Both the position numbers and the translations under genes were made by a program. DNA of 64,000 nucleotides from JAFAXD01 sp963760435 (lineage in GTDB: Bacteria > Pseudomonadota > Alphaproteobacteria > Rhizobiales > Xanthobacteraceae), in assembly GCA_963760435.1 (NCBI GenBank), contig CAVXDE010000043.1, positions 186,001 through 250,000 on the forward strand, given 5' to 3'. Within the stretch, counting starts at the first letter, position 1. Every line of letters begins with the position of its first letter. The notes below the pieces were generated by a model. The model had not been told where the DNA came from. It saw only the letters and a program-made list of their open reading frames with translations, and ran no database searches. Below, piece by piece: positions 44,772 through 53,678 of the stretch.

Positions 44772-45533
44772 ATGCTCTCGACCGAACCGGCCATTGTCGT
44801 CTCCAATCTCGTCAAGCAGTACCCGGGCGGCACTGCGGTCGCGGGCATTTCGTTTTCTATCGAACCGGGCCAGATCGTGGGTTTGCTCGGCGGCAACGGC
44901 GCTGGCAAGACAACAACCATTGCCATGATGATGGGGCTGGTGGCGCCAACATCGGGCACGATCCGCATCCTCGGTTGCGACATGCCGCGCGAGCGTTATC
45001 ACATCCTGCACCGGATGAACTTCGAGAGCCCGTATGTGGAGATGCCGCATCGATTGACCATCCGGCAGAACCTCTCGGTATTTGCGCGGCTCTACGGGGT
45101 AGCGGATCGCGACGCGCGCATTGCGGCCCTTGCCGCCGACCTCGACCTCACCGAATTGCTTGATCGGCCGACCGGCAAGCTCTCGGCCGGACAAAAGACA
45201 CGCGTTTCGCTCGCCAAGGCGCTGATCAACGCGCCCGAGGTGTTGTTGCTCGATGAGCCGACCGCGTCGCTTGATCCCGACACCGCCGACTGGATACGCG
45301 GTCATCTGGAACGCTACACGGCCGAGCGTCGCGCCACGGTTCTGCTCGCCTCCCACAATATGAACGAGGTCGAGCGGCTCTGCGATCGCGTCATCATGAT
45401 GAAGCGCGGCGTCATCGTTGATGACGACACGCCGGCGCGGCTATTGGCGCGCTATGGCCGTAACAATCTGGAAGATGTGTTTCTCGATGTCGCGCGCGGC
45501 CGCCGCGAGGGTGCACGGGAGGCGGCGGGATGA
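44772..45533 (+). CDS. ABC transporter ATP-binding protein (ABC-2 exporter type)
   Basis: A 253-residue ATPase with Walker A GGNGAGKTTT, signature LSAGQKTRVSLAKAL, Walker B VLLLDEPTASLDPD and switch VLLASHNMNEVERL. This is the DrrA/NodI-like exporter class. The permease gene follows 196 bases downstream on the same strand, separated by a 138-nt inverted repeat. Substrates of this class include polysaccharides, lipids and drugs; none can be assigned here. Confidence 0.9.
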   Translation: MLSTEPAIVVSNLVKQYPGGTAVAGISFSIEPGQIVGLLGGNGAGKTTTIAMMMGLVAPTSGTIRILGCDMPRERYHILHRMNFESPYVEMPHRLTIRQNLSVFARLYGVADRDARIAALAADLDLTELLDRPTGKLSAGQKTRVSLAKALINAPEVLLLDEPTASLDPDTADWIRGHLERYTAERRATVLLASHNMNEVERLCDRVIMMKRGVIVDDDTPARLLARYGRNNLEDVFLDVARGRREGAREAAG

Positions 45534-45557
45534 AGAATAGGACGCGCGTGCGGTTTT

Positions 45558-45695
45558 TACCCTCCCCCTTGTGGGGAGGGTCGCGAGCGAAGCGAGCGGG
45601 GTGGGGGTCGAAGTTTGGCGACGCGCGCTTCGTTCCTACTACAACTACCCCCACCCCGGCGCTGCGCGCCGACCCTCCCCACAAGGGGGAGGGTA
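45558..45695. repeat. 138-nt element with perfect 25-base inverted terminal arms inside the ABC-2 exporter operon
   Basis: The left arm TACCCTCCCCCTTGTGGGG... at 45558-45582 is the exact reverse complement of the right arm at 45671-45695. A second inner pair, GCGGGGTGGGGGT and ACCCCCACCCCGGC, extends the symmetry. The whole element can fold into a cruciform or long RNA hairpin and sits between the ATPase and permease genes. It resembles the palindromic repeats of bradyrhizobia and carries no gene. Confidence 0.85.
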
Positions 45696-45729
45696 AGAAC
45701 TCCGTGCGCATTGCATCGCTCAGGCACCC

Positions 45730-46578
45730 ATGACCACCACGCAGCTTCCAACAACTCGGCCCTTGCTCGCGCGCGATCCGGCCGCGTTCTCGCTCACCCG
45801 AGTCGGCGCCATGGTGTCGCGCTACTGGTATCTGCTACGCTCGTCCTGGCCGCGCGTGCTCGACCTGATCTACTGGCCGACCGTGCAGATGTTCATGTGG
45901 GGCTTTCTGCAGACCTATATCGGCAAGATGAGCGGCATGCCGGCGCGTGCCGGCCAGACTTTCATCGGCGCCGTGATGCTGTGGGATGTCCTGTTCCGCG
46001 GCCAGCTCGGGTTTTCAATCTCGTTCCTCGAGGAAATGTATTCGCGTAATCTGGCGAACTTGTTGATCTCGCCGCTCAAGCCGCCGGAGTTCATCAGTGC
46101 ATTGATGATCATGAGTATCATCCGGCTCTCGATCGGCATGGTCCCGGTGACGGTGCTGGCGATCGTCTTCTTCGGTTTCAACCTGTGGGGACTCGGGTTC
46201 GCGCTTGCGGCGTTCTTCGTCAACCTCATTCTCACCAGTTGGGCGCTCGGCATTTTCGTGTCCGGCATTTTGCTCCGGCATGGTCTTGGCGCCGAGAACA
46301 TGGCCTGGACGCTGATGTTCATCTTCCTGCCGCTCACCTGCGTCTACTATCCCGTGTCCGTGCTGCCGTCCTGGTTGCAGGTGATCGCCTGGACGCTGCC
46401 GCCGACCTATGTTTTCGAGGGCATGCGTGCCCTGCTGCTGACGCATGTGTTCCGCGCCGACCTCATGCTGGAGGCGCTGAGCATCAATATCGTGCTGATC
46501 ACACTCGCGATTTTTGCTTTTCTCAAATACCTGCAGGCGGCGCGACGGCATGGCTCTCTGCTGCAGGGCAGCGAATAA
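45730..46578 (+). CDS. ABC-2 type transporter permease
   Basis: A 282-residue permease with six membrane helices, including PTVQMFMWGFLQTYIG, LIISPLKPPEFISALM, then VTVLAIVFFGFNLW and a C-terminal pair, matching the ABC-2 (PF01061) family. The segment EEMYSRNLANLLISPLKP is the typical cytoplasmic coupling loop. It pairs with the ATPase at 44772 to form an exporter. The N-terminus is soluble and short. No substrate is evident. Confidence 0.88.
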   Translation: MTTTQLPTTRPLLARDPAAFSLTRVGAMVSRYWYLLRSSWPRVLDLIYWPTVQMFMWGFLQTYIGKMSGMPARAGQTFIGAVMLWDVLFRGQLGFSISFLEEMYSRNLANLLISPLKPPEFISALMIMSIIRLSIGMVPVTVLAIVFFGFNLWGLGFALAAFFVNLILTSWALGIFVSGILLRHGLGAENMAWTLMFIFLPLTCVYYPVSVLPSWLQVIAWTLPPTYVFEGMRALLLTHVFRADLMLEALSINIVLITLAIFAFLKYLQAARRHGSLLQGSE

Positions 46579-46732
46579 ACCCTGGTAACCCCATATTTAC
46601 GCAAACCAGCGCTCGCTTCATTCGTTGTGCACACATGGGAAATGAAGCACCTGGCCGATGGTGCGATGTTGACTGTGTGACACGATGAAGACAGGATGCT
46701 GCAACGCAAAATGCGGAAGGCCGGGGGACTGA

Positions 46733-48100
46733 ATGGCAATTGGTGAATTTGGAAGGGCAGGCGCCCTTCCGCTGTCGGCGCCGATGTACTGGTTCTATGA
46801 GATGAGCCAGGCGGCGGTGATCCCATCGCGGGCGATGGCGGATGCGACGCGGCTCCTGTTCAGGAATCCGGTCAATCCGTGGACGCACACCACGTTCGGC
46901 AAATCGCTCGCTGCCGGCGCCGAATTGTTTGAACGTTCCACGCGCCGTTACGGACGCCCCGAGTGGAACATCTCATCCACCATGGTTGGCGGCGAACGCG
47001 TACCGGTCCACATCACACCGGTGTGGCAACGACCGTTCTGCCGGGTCGTGCATTTCGAGCGCACGCTTGAGCATGCACCGCACCGACCGCAGCCACGCGT
47101 CCTCATCGTCGCGCCCATGTCGGGCCACTACGCGACGCTGTTGCGCGGCACCGTCGAAGCGTTCCTACCGAACCACGACGTCTATATCACTGAATGGGCG
47201 GACGCGCGTACGGTGCCGGTGAACGAAGGCCCGTTCGATCTCGACGACTACGTCGACTACCTGGTCTCGATGCTGCACGCGTTGGGCGGCAACACGCACG
47301 TGATCGCGGTCTGCCAGCCCTCGGTTCCTGTGATGATAGCGGTCTCCGTGATGGAGGCGGGGTCCGATCCTTACGTGCCCAATTCCATGGTGCTTATGGG
47401 CGGTCCAATCGATACACGGATCAATCCGACCGCCGTCAACAAGCTCGCCGAGGAGCGCGGCATCGACTGGTTCCGTCGCAACGTCATCACCAAGGTGCCG
47501 TTCCCGCATCCCGGCATGCTGCGCGACGTCTATCCAGGGTTCCTGCAGCTGCACGGTTTCATGAGCATGAACCTCGACCGCCACATCGAGGCGCACCGCA
47601 ATCTGTTCATGCACTTGGTGCGCGGCGACGGCGACTCGGCGCAGAAGCATCGCGAGTTCTACGACGAATATCTGGCGGTGATGGATCTGGCGGCGGAGTT
47701 CTACCTGCAGACCGTGGATACTGTATTCGTCCGTCATGCCTTGCCGAAAGGGCAGATGACGCATCGCGGGCGCCCGGTTGACCCCGCCGCTGTCCGCCGC
47801 GTCGCCATGCTCACGGTCGAGGGCGAGCACGACGATATTTCCGGCGTCGGCCAGACCGAGGCGGCACATCGGCTATGTGTGAACATTCCGGCGGAGCGCC
47901 GTGCCCACTGGCTGCAACCAAGCGTCGGGCATTATGGCGTGTTCAACGGCTCTAGGTTCCGGGCCGAAATTGCCCCGCGTATTTCCGACTTCATGCTCTC
48001 GAACAATGAGCCGCTGGCCGCAGCTCGACCGCGCCCGCGCAAGCCGGCCGCCAAGCCCGCCAACCTCGTCGAGCTCAAAACGGTCCGGCGCGGGTCGTAA
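46733..48100 (+). CDS. phaZ: Intracellular polyhydroxyalkanoate depolymerase PhaZ
   Basis: A 455-residue enzyme of the intracellular PHB depolymerase family, which releases 3-hydroxybutyrate from storage granules. The alpha/beta-hydrolase fold has a cysteine nucleophile, C194 in VIAVCQPSVPVMIAVS, as in Ralstonia PhaZ1. The acid residue lies in LTVEGEHDDISGVGQT and the histidine in QPSVGHYGVFNG. The N-terminal MYWFYEMSQAAVIPSRAM region binds granules. The start ATG has GGGGGA five bases upstream, and an internal ATG at 46784 is the alternative. A proline/lysine-rich tail ends the protein. It is monocistronic. Confidence 0.92.
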   Translation: MAIGEFGRAGALPLSAPMYWFYEMSQAAVIPSRAMADATRLLFRNPVNPWTHTTFGKSLAAGAELFERSTRRYGRPEWNISSTMVGGERVPVHITPVWQRPFCRVVHFERTLEHAPHRPQPRVLIVAPMSGHYATLLRGTVEAFLPNHDVYITEWADARTVPVNEGPFDLDDYVDYLVSMLHALGGNTHVIAVCQPSVPVMIAVSVMEAGSDPYVPNSMVLMGGPIDTRINPTAVNKLAEERGIDWFRRNVITKVPFPHPGMLRDVYPGFLQLHGFMSMNLDRHIEAHRNLFMHLVRGDGDSAQKHREFYDEYLAVMDLAAEFYLQTVDTVFVRHALPKGQMTHRGRPVDPAAVRRVAMLTVEGEHDDISGVGQTEAAHRLCVNIPAERRAHWLQPSVGHYGVFNGSRFRAEIAPRISDFMLSNNEPLAAARPRPRKPAAKPANLVELKTVRRGS

Positions 48101-48220
48101 ACTGCGGCGTGGCGGCCGCTTGCGCGGTGCGCGGGTGCCGCAATATTGGGACGCGAATCAGCTTTCTTGTTCGCGCACCAGATCGGACCCGCGTTCGCGC
48201 GGACTGCCCAGACACCGTCC

Positions 48221-48964
48221 ATGCCGCTTGCGCTATTTCGCCGCCCGCCTGACCCGCCGGCCATCGAGGTTATCTTCGATACGACGACCTATCAGGTGCG
48301 CCTCAATCGCAAGCGTCAGGCCCGCCGCTACACGCTGCGCGTTCACGCAGCGACCCGCGAGGTCGTGCTCACCATTCCGCTGCGCGGATCACTGTCGGAC
48401 GCCAAGGCTTTCGCCCAGCGCAACGGCGCCTGGATCGCGACGCGGTTGCGCCGATTGCCGGCGGCCGCCCCCTTCGTGGATGGGGAGCTCGTGCCGTTGC
48501 GTGGCACCCCGCACCGCATTGCGCACCGGCCGCAGGCGCGTGGAACCGTGTGGGTGGAAATGACCGCTGGCGAGGCGCTGCTTTGCGTCGCCGGCGAGAC
48601 CCCGCACATCGGGCGGCGCGTGCGCGATTTTCTCAAGCGCGAAGCCAGGCGCGATCTCGAACATGCGAGCCGCCGCTATGCGGCCCTGCTGGAGGCGCGC
48701 ATCGCGCGCATCACGGTGCGCGACACGTCGAGCCGGTGGGGCTCGTGCTCGGCGGACGGTGCGCTGTCGTTTTCCTGGCGCCTGATCCTGGCGCCGCCGC
48801 ATGTGCTCGATTACCTCGCCGCGCATGAGGCTGCGCATCTCGTGGAGATGAGCCACGCCCCGCGCTTCTGGCGCATCGTGCGCCGTATCTGCCCTGAGAT
48901 GGATGTCGCCAAGACTTGGCTTGACGCGCATGGCGCCGAACTGCATCGCTACGGCAGCGATTAG
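48221..48964 (+). CDS. YgjP/DUF45-type zinc metallopeptidase
   Basis: A 247-residue protein from the ATG at 48221, with zinc motif AAHEAAHLVEMSHAPRFW (H-E-x-x-H plus a distal H), as in the YgjP-like (PF01863) metallopeptidase family. The N-terminal half contains RLNRKRQARRYTLRV and the middle has SSRWGSCSADGALSFSWRL, both strongly conserved in this family. No signal peptide. The biological substrate is unknown. It is close to the phaZ gene upstream and to the exporter downstream, without an evident operon relation. Confidence 0.85.
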   Translation: MPLALFRRPPDPPAIEVIFDTTTYQVRLNRKRQARRYTLRVHAATREVVLTIPLRGSLSDAKAFAQRNGAWIATRLRRLPAAAPFVDGELVPLRGTPHRIAHRPQARGTVWVEMTAGEALLCVAGETPHIGRRVRDFLKREARRDLEHASRRYAALLEARIARITVRDTSSRWGSCSADGALSFSWRLILAPPHVLDYLAAHEAAHLVEMSHAPRFWRIVRRICPEMDVAKTWLDAHGAELHRYGSD

Positions 48965-49008
48965 CGATCGCGCCGTTTCCCATCCAAACTCTGCTATCTT
49001 TCCCTACC

Positions 49009-50190
49009 ATGCTTCGTCCGGACACGTTCGCGCTCACCGCGTTACTCGCGTTCCTGACGAGCTTCGGGCCGCTCTCGGTTGACCTCTATCTGCCGTCCAT
49101 GCCGGCGATTGCCGCTGCCTTGGCCGCACCGCCTGCTCACGTGCAGCTGACGATCTCGCTCTATCTGGTCGGCTTTGCGATCGGGCAGATCGTGTATGGC
49201 CCAGTCTCCGACCGGATTGGGCGCAAGCCGATCATCGTGCTTTCATTTGTGCTCTATTGCGCAGCCACGCTGGTCTGCCTCGCATCAACATCGATTGCCA
49301 TGCTGGTCGCCGGTCGCTTCCTGCAGGCGCTCGGGGTGTCGGGGTCGGTCGTAGTGGTGCGGGCGGTGGTGCGAGATCTCTACGAGGGCGCACGCGCGGG
49401 CCACCAGCTCTCCGCCATGGGCATGTTGATGGGCTTTGCCCCAATCATCGCACCGCTCACCGGCGGCACGTTACAAACGGCGTTCGGCTGGCGCGCCGGC
49501 TTTGTGTTTCTGATTGCGATCGGTGCACTCGCGGGCTTTCTGGCTTGGCACTTTCTACCCGAGACGCATCAGGCACGCGCGGCGCCGTCCCTGGCTGGTT
49601 TGCTGCGCAACTATGCGCGGATCGCCAGGCACCGGGTGTTTGTCGCCAATATGGCGGTCGGCTGCGTCGCATATGGCGGCTTGTTTGCGTGGATCGCAGG
49701 CTCGCCGTTCGTGCTGCAATTCGTGTTCGGGTTCTCGCCGCTCGCCTACGCGGTGGCCTACGCCACCTCCTGTCTCGGCTTTGTTCTCGGCAGCACCCTC
49801 GCCACGCGACTGGTGTTACGGCTCGGCCTCGATCGCACCGCGGGGCTCGGCGCATTTGCGTGTGCGGTCGCTGCCATCGGCATGCTGATCGCTGCGATCG
49901 GATTTTTTCCCGAGCCGATCCTCATCGGATCGATGGCGTTCTATCTGGGCGGGCTCGGCCTGTTACAGTCGCAGACCGTCGCGGCAGCGCTGACGCCGTT
50001 TCCCAATGACGCCGGGACCGCATCGGCCCTGATCGGATTTTTGCAGCAGTGCGCCGGCGCGATCGTCGGCGGCATTGTCGGGACGCTGACCGGGGCGAGC
50101 GTGTGGCCAATGTCGCTTGCGGTTGCGATCACCGGCGGCGGCGCACTCACGCTGTGGATCACGACGCGCAGGGCGCGCATCGGTAAATAA
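49009..50190 (+). CDS. Bcr/CflA-family multidrug efflux MFS transporter
   Basis: A 393-residue inner-membrane transporter with 12 helices of the Bcr/CflA drug:proton antiporter family. Signature motifs are the N-terminal LSVDLYLPSMPAIAAAL region, YGPVSDRIGRKPIIV after helix 2 (motif A), GRFLQALGVSGSVVVVRAVVRDL, and PLTGGTLQTAFGWR. It probably expels bicyclomycin, chloramphenicol-like or other compounds. It is convergent with the PBP gene, the stop codons being one base apart, so no terminator separates them. Confidence 0.9.
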   Translation: MLRPDTFALTALLAFLTSFGPLSVDLYLPSMPAIAAALAAPPAHVQLTISLYLVGFAIGQIVYGPVSDRIGRKPIIVLSFVLYCAATLVCLASTSIAMLVAGRFLQALGVSGSVVVVRAVVRDLYEGARAGHQLSAMGMLMGFAPIIAPLTGGTLQTAFGWRAGFVFLIAIGALAGFLAWHFLPETHQARAAPSLAGLLRNYARIARHRVFVANMAVGCVAYGGLFAWIAGSPFVLQFVFGFSPLAYAVAYATSCLGFVLGSTLATRLVLRLGLDRTAGLGAFACAVAAIGMLIAAIGFFPEPILIGSMAFYLGGLGLLQSQTVAAALTPFPNDAGTASALIGFLQQCAGAIVGGIVGTLTGASVWPMSLAVAITGGGALTLWITTRRARIGK

Positions 50191-50191
50191 G

Positions 50192-52384
50192 TCAGCGCCG
50201 ACTGAACAGATTGACCAGCCAGGCGTCGAGGCCGCTGCGCTCCGCAGGCGCGCGCGCGGTCTGCGTGCGCGCATCAAGACCGGCCATCGGCCGCGGCGGG
50301 GCGCCCGCTGCCGCGCCGACGCTTTCGCCGTCGAAATTTCCGCCGCCTAACAGATTGCCGAAGAAGCCGGATGAGCCGACGCCCGGCAGCGAAGCCACGG
50401 CGGCGCGCTGATGCGCGACCTTCATGAAACGGCTCCAGACCTCGACCGGCAGGCTGCCGCCGGTGAGCTTCTTGGTCGGGGAATTGTCGTCGTTACCAAG
50501 CCAGACGCCGGTGACCATGTGGGTGGTGAAGCCGATGAACCAGGCGTCGCGGAAATCCTGTGAGGTGCCGGTCTTGCCGGCCGCCATCCAGCCCGGCAGG
50601 TCGGCGTGACGCGCGGTGCCGCTCGCGAGCGTCTCATGCATCATCGAATCCATCATTGCCACGTAGGTCGGATCGATGACGCGACCCAGCGGCCGGTCTT
50701 GGCGGACGTAGAGCACGCGCGTGCCTGATCGCACCCGCATCACCACGTGCGGGGTGACGGCGAGCCCGCCATTGGCAAAGGGCACGTAGGCCGAGACGAG
50801 CTCCAGCGGTGACACCTCGGACGTGCCGAGCGCGATCGAGGCATTGGGCTCGAGCTTTGAGGAAATGCCCAGCCGATGCGCGGTCTTGATCACCGCGGCC
50901 GGACCAAACTCCATCGTCAGGCGCACCGAGACGGTGTTGAGCGAATTCGCCAGCGCCTGGCGCAGTGTGACCGGTCCGAAATATTCGTGACGATAATTCT
51001 CGGGTTTCCAGCCCTTCAGCGCGATCGGCCGGTCTTCGCGCACGCTGTCCGGCGTGAGCCCGTGCTCGAGCGCGGTGAGATAGACGAACGGCTTGAATGA
51101 GGATCCGGGCTGGCGCTTCGCCGACACGGCACGATTGAACTGGCTCTCGTTGTAGCTCTTGCCGCCGACCAAGGCGCGCACGGCGCCATCGGGCGTGAGG
51201 GCAACGACAGCCCCCTGGCTGACGCCGAGCTTCGCCCCCTTGCTGGCAAGCGCATCGACCAGCGCGCCCTCGGCGGCAGTCTGCAAAGCCGGGTCGATCG
51301 TTGTCTCGACCACCACGTCGTCTTGCGGACTTCCGATCAGGTCGTCGAGTACGTCGAGCACGAAATCGGCGACGTAGTTCGCAGAACCGCCGGCGCTTGG
51401 CTGGACGATGGCCGGCGGATGCGCCAGCGCGAGTTTGACGGCGTCCTCCTTGGCGAAACCTTCCGCCGCCATGGCGGCGAGCACCGCCTGGGAGCGGCGT
51501 TGCGCGGCATCGTAATTGCGGGTCGGTGCTAGGCGCGACGGTGATTTGACGAGGCCGGCGAGCAGGGCTGCTTCCGCCAACGTCGCCTGCCGGGCCGACT
51601 TGCCATAGTAGCGCTGGCACGCCGCCTCGACCCCGTAGGCGCCGGAGCCGAAATAGACACGGTTGAGATAGATCTCGAGGATCTGGTCCTTGGTGAATTT
51701 GTGCTCGAGCCACAGCGCCAGCACTACCTCCTGCAGCTTGCGCATCATCGTGCGCTCCTGCGTGAGGAACAGGTTCTTGGCGAGCTGCTGCGTGATGGTG
51801 GAGCCGCCTTGCGAGACGCCGCGATGCAGCGCGTTGGCCGCGAGCGCGCGCACGAGGCCGATCGGATCAATGCCGCGGTGTTGATAGAAGCGCCGGTCCT
51901 CGATCGCCAGGAAGGCTTTCGGCAGATAGGGCGGCATATCTTTGAGAGTCAGGGTCGAACCGTTGCCCTCGCCACGGATCGCCAGCGGCTTGCCATCCAT
52001 GGCGAGGATCTGGATCGAGGGCGGGCGGTGCGGGATCTCCAGCGATTGCAGCGGCGGCAGATGCATACCGACCCACACGATCGCACCGATGCCCCCGATC
52101 ATCACCCATAGCGCGAGCACGACCGCCCAGTAGAGGGCGCGACGCCAGGTGAAGCCGCCCCCGCCCCCGCGCCGGCGTTTGCCCGACGCGCCCTTGTCGC
52201 GCTTGCTCTCGGACTTGGCTCTGCCGCGGCGAGGCGCTGGCTCGCTGTCTGCGTCGCGTTCCTCGCGCGCCTTCACGGCCGGCAGGCGCGCGGCCCGATC
52301 CTTTGCAGGATCGATGCTGACAGCCGGCGCGACGTCGATGTCGAACTCAGGCTCTTTGCGCGCTGAGGCGCCCCGCCGTGCCAA
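50192..52384 (-). CDS. Penicillin-binding protein 1A (bifunctional transglycosylase/transpeptidase)
   Basis: A 730-residue class A PBP. A basic, disordered N-terminus (~80 residues, GKRRRGGGGGFTWRR) precedes one membrane helix (83-105). The GT51 transglycosylase domain has E162 in AIEDRRFYQHRGID and the GGSTITQQLAKNL motif. The transpeptidase domain has SxxK in PGSSFKPFVY, SLN as the second motif and GKTGTSQD as the third. It polymerises and crosslinks peptidoglycan in the periplasm. The only good start is the TTG at 52384, which has GGGG upstream; no ATG occurs before the membrane helix. Confidence 0.92.
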   Translation of the reverse strand: MARRGASARKEPEFDIDVAPAVSIDPAKDRAARLPAVKAREERDADSEPAPRRGRAKSESKRDKGASGKRRRGGGGGFTWRRALYWAVVLALWVMIGGIGAIVWVGMHLPPLQSLEIPHRPPSIQILAMDGKPLAIRGEGNGSTLTLKDMPPYLPKAFLAIEDRRFYQHRGIDPIGLVRALAANALHRGVSQGGSTITQQLAKNLFLTQERTMMRKLQEVVLALWLEHKFTKDQILEIYLNRVYFGSGAYGVEAACQRYYGKSARQATLAEAALLAGLVKSPSRLAPTRNYDAAQRRSQAVLAAMAAEGFAKEDAVKLALAHPPAIVQPSAGGSANYVADFVLDVLDDLIGSPQDDVVVETTIDPALQTAAEGALVDALASKGAKLGVSQGAVVALTPDGAVRALVGGKSYNESQFNRAVSAKRQPGSSFKPFVYLTALEHGLTPDSVREDRPIALKGWKPENYRHEYFGPVTLRQALANSLNTVSVRLTMEFGPAAVIKTAHRLGISSKLEPNASIALGTSEVSPLELVSAYVPFANGGLAVTPHVVMRVRSGTRVLYVRQDRPLGRVIDPTYVAMMDSMMHETLASGTARHADLPGWMAAGKTGTSQDFRDAWFIGFTTHMVTGVWLGNDDNSPTKKLTGGSLPVEVWSRFMKVAHQRAAVASLPGVGSSGFFGNLLGGGNFDGESVGAAAGAPPRPMAGLDARTQTARAPAERSGLDAWLVNLFSRR

Positions 52385-52452
52385 CCCCGTGCCCCATACG
52401 CTACCCCGGTATCCGGGGCCGGCATGATGCCGTGCGGGCGTTTAAGGTGCGG

Positions 52453-53676
52453 TTAAGGGTGGCGGGGTTGCTGGAGGCGGCCGTCCAGCGGCGTGATGTG
52501 GGCGCCTTCCGGGGTGACGGATATGGACTGTGTCGTTGCGGGGGACGGTGATTGCGCGGCCGCTTCGGCGGCGTCAGCCGCCAGCGTGTCGTCGAGCGCA
52601 TAAACCGGCCTGCAGCGGTCTTTGCACTCGCGGCGGGCGCGGGCTATCGCCTCCTCTAGCGTGGCATAGCCCCAAGCCCAACCGTAGGCGCCCCTTTCGC
52701 CGATGACGAAGGCTTTCTCGTAATCGGGCGTAGCGAGGTAATTCGCGAACGCCTGCTCGACAGCGGCGCCGCCGGGTGGTGGCGGAAGCGATGGTGCCGT
52801 GGACGGCAGCCCATTTTGCTTGAGGAACCCGTACACCGCGTCGCGCCACATGGGCTGACCGAAGATCAAACTGTGCCCGTCTTGTTTGTAGGGCGGGGCG
52901 ATGATCAGCTCGCCTGGGGCACCGGAGGTGTGAAAGGCGGTGAACATCCGCTGTGCCAGATCGGGGCCGAAGAAGAGATCGTTACGTGCGTAGATCCACA
53001 GCGACGGCACCCGGACCGTGCCGCCGTAAGAACGGTAGGCCGCAACCAGATCGTCCGGATTGCAGACGTTGTCGGTCGAGACCGATCCGCGCCCGCCGGC
53101 AAAGTTGATGACACCGACAAGTCCTGCCGGGTGCAGCGAGGCCGCTGCGATCGAAGCAAATCCTCCGGCTGAAATGCCGAGCAGCAGAACGCGATTCGGG
53201 TCGACGTCGGGCCGTGACTGCAAATAGTTGACGGTCTGCAGCAGATCTTGCGCGCTGGCTAAACCGGCCGCGGCATAGTGCGGCTGCTTGCAGCTTCCGT
53301 AGCCCTCGGACACGGCGCCTTCGGAATGCCCGTAGCCGCGCCGAAGTACGGTGGCGGCGATCCAGCCGCGTCGCGCGAAATCGTCGGCGATCCAGTCTGC
53401 CCAATCGATCGTCTTCGTTTTAGCGTCGGCTTTATTGCGCGGTGATCCGTGACTGATAACGACCAACGGATAGCGCCCAGTCGCCGCCGGGCGGATCAGT
53501 CGCGCCTCGAGCCGTAGTTTGGAGCCGCCGGATTCACGAAACGGCACCCAGATCGCTTCGCGCACCATTCCTTTAGGTTGAACGATCTCGTCCGCTGCCG
53601 CCGAACCTATTGCGGCGAGAGCGATCAGCGCTGCGCCCGCAAGCCGCGCCCGCGCAGCGTTCGAGGTAAGCAGCAC
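52453..53676 (-). CDS. Exported alpha/beta hydrolase with C-terminal DUF4189-like domain
   Basis: A 407-residue exported hydrolase. A signal peptide (AGAALIALAAIGSAAAD) leads into an alpha/beta-hydrolase domain with PLVVISHGSPRNKAD, the nucleophile elbow LLLGISAGGFASIAA and SLWIYARNDLFFG, which resembles dienelactone-hydrolase-like or BAAT-type esterases. The last ~110 residues hold a segment (AYGWAWGYATLEEAIARAR, then CKDRCRPVYALDD) that recalls DUF4189 domains. The GTG start at 53676 is two bases after the glnD stop, so it may be translated after glnD. The substrate is unknown. Confidence 0.82.
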   Translation of the reverse strand: MLLTSNAARARLAGAALIALAAIGSAAADEIVQPKGMVREAIWVPFRESGGSKLRLEARLIRPAATGRYPLVVISHGSPRNKADAKTKTIDWADWIADDFARRGWIAATVLRRGYGHSEGAVSEGYGSCKQPHYAAAGLASAQDLLQTVNYLQSRPDVDPNRVLLLGISAGGFASIAAASLHPAGLVGVINFAGGRGSVSTDNVCNPDDLVAAYRSYGGTVRVPSLWIYARNDLFFGPDLAQRMFTAFHTSGAPGELIIAPPYKQDGHSLIFGQPMWRDAVYGFLKQNGLPSTAPSLPPPPGGAAVEQAFANYLATPDYEKAFVIGERGAYGWAWGYATLEEAIARARRECKDRCRPVYALDDTLAADAAEAAAQSPSPATTQSISVTPEGAHITPLDGRLQQPRHP

Positions 53677-53678
53677 GT

